The notes beneath the pieces were generated by a model that did not search any database, had not been told where the DNA came from, and saw only the letters and a program-made list of their open reading frames with translations. A DNA stretch of 64,000 bases from NCBI GenBank assembly GCA_942490775.1, contig CALNYL010000011.1, positions 186,001 to 250,000 of the forward strand. Direction: 5' to 3'. Shown piece after piece: positions 63,770 to 64,000 of this stretch (its first letter is position 1; every line of letters begins with the position of its first letter). The position numbers and the translations under genes were made by a program. This DNA comes from UBA6489 sp942490775 (GTDB lineage Bacteria > Patescibacteriota > Gracilibacteria > BD1-5 > UBA6164).

Positions 63770-64000
63770 ATGATTTTGATATATGAAGATATCAGAAATT
63801 TTACTTTAATCGAGTTTAACATTGAAAAGTTATATCAATATTTTTCTAATCTCTTTAGAATTAAGTTCTGAATTGCTGGTATCAAGTGGAAAATTATATC
63901 CTACAATAATTCAAATTGAGAAAGTTCTCTATGAACAAAGCAACGTTACAATTTCATTTTATATAATCTTTTCAAATTGCTTTTCTATTTCTTCAATGAT
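63770..64000 (+). CDS. Possible N-terminal part of an unknown ORF at the window edge
   Basis: With TGA as Gly, a plus-strand frame opens at ATG 63770 (MILIYEDIRNFTLIEFN) and stays open to the last base (77 codons). It is hydrophobic and aromatic toward the end, which is typical of an antisense shadow. The opposite strand in the same register reads IIEEIEKQFEKII then stop, as the possible C-terminus of a minus-strand gene. Neither reading is sure. Confidence 0.25.

Noticed and set aside
63839..64000. Minus-strand reading IIEEIEKQFEKII followed by two in-frame stops, considered as a decayed gene
   Set aside because: Too short to judge and overlapped by an open plus-strand frame. Sequence beyond the window is needed.

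Overview
The window comes from a very AT-rich bacterium that reads TGA as glycine (translation table 25). Under the standard code almost every gene breaks into short pieces. When TGA is read as Gly, about sixty full-length genes appear, ending at TAA or TAG, with TGA at invariant glycines in ClpP, GroEL, PiT, P-type ATPase, M23 peptidase and chorismate synthase. This points to the Absconditabacteria (SR1) / Gracilibacteria (BD1-5) branch of the Patescibacteria. All coordinates below assume TGA = Gly.

Layout. 1-4.3 kb (minus): a copper-handling operon with a ferric-reductase-like haem membrane protein, a lipoprotein ferredoxin, a Cys/His-rich exported protein, an HMA/TauE-like/cupredoxin fusion (frameshifted), a CopZ-like chaperone and a CopA ATPase running off the left edge. 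4.3-7 kb: an IS200-like (RAYT) transposase, repeats, an SGNH hydrolase and a secreted protein. 7-11.6 kb (minus): a MacAB-type export operon. 11.8-17 kb: a PiT phosphate transporter, RRM protein, uridine-kinase-like enzyme, Imm40-like protein, a cysteine-synthase-like gene behind tandem leader peptides, and AlkD. 17-19 kb (minus): a C5-cytosine restriction-modification pair whose nuclease is split by TAG. 19.7-21.9 kb: groES-groEL behind a CIRCE-like operator. 22-32.7 kb: RecX, two mechanosensitive-channel-type proteins, a large murein hydrolase, FemAB, a DKNYY-repeat protein and a DegT aminotransferase. 33-38 kb (plus): envelope proteins (SLH-like, 3D/PG-binding), an SPFH protein and ClpP. 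38-47 kb (minus): FtsK, PBP2/FtsI, a MurL-like PP-loop enzyme, ArgRS and a self-operated wHTH-phosphoribosyltransferase.

47.5-55 kb is a defence-like island. A plus-strand cytosine methyltransferase (frameshifted), DUF262 protein and HEPN protein are bracketed by copies of a short palindrome. After glyS comes a minus-strand GmrSD-type gene, a coiled-coil membrane protein and a NYN nuclease-like gene. The GmrSD gene directly follows an element with a complete T-box antiterminator/terminator switch, and its T-box bulge and a GGU-containing loop both fit tRNA-Gly. This is the most unusual signal in the window, because T-boxes normally control amino-acid genes. A small RNA candidate with a consensus promoter and an intrinsic terminator is antisense to the end of the NYN gene.

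55-64 kb: a SulP transporter, a kinase-fold protein, an MdoB-like phosphoglycerol transferase, chorismate mutase, a large frameshifted membrane protein, chorismate synthase, a PhnA-like protein and an uncertain edge ORF.

Short repeats are frequent: a roughly 116-bp terminal-inverted-repeat element (four copies), a GGGAACGA/TCGTTCCC palindrome, and two other families. Several supply the last codons of genes or sit in frame inside genes. No tRNA, rRNA or CRISPR array was found.
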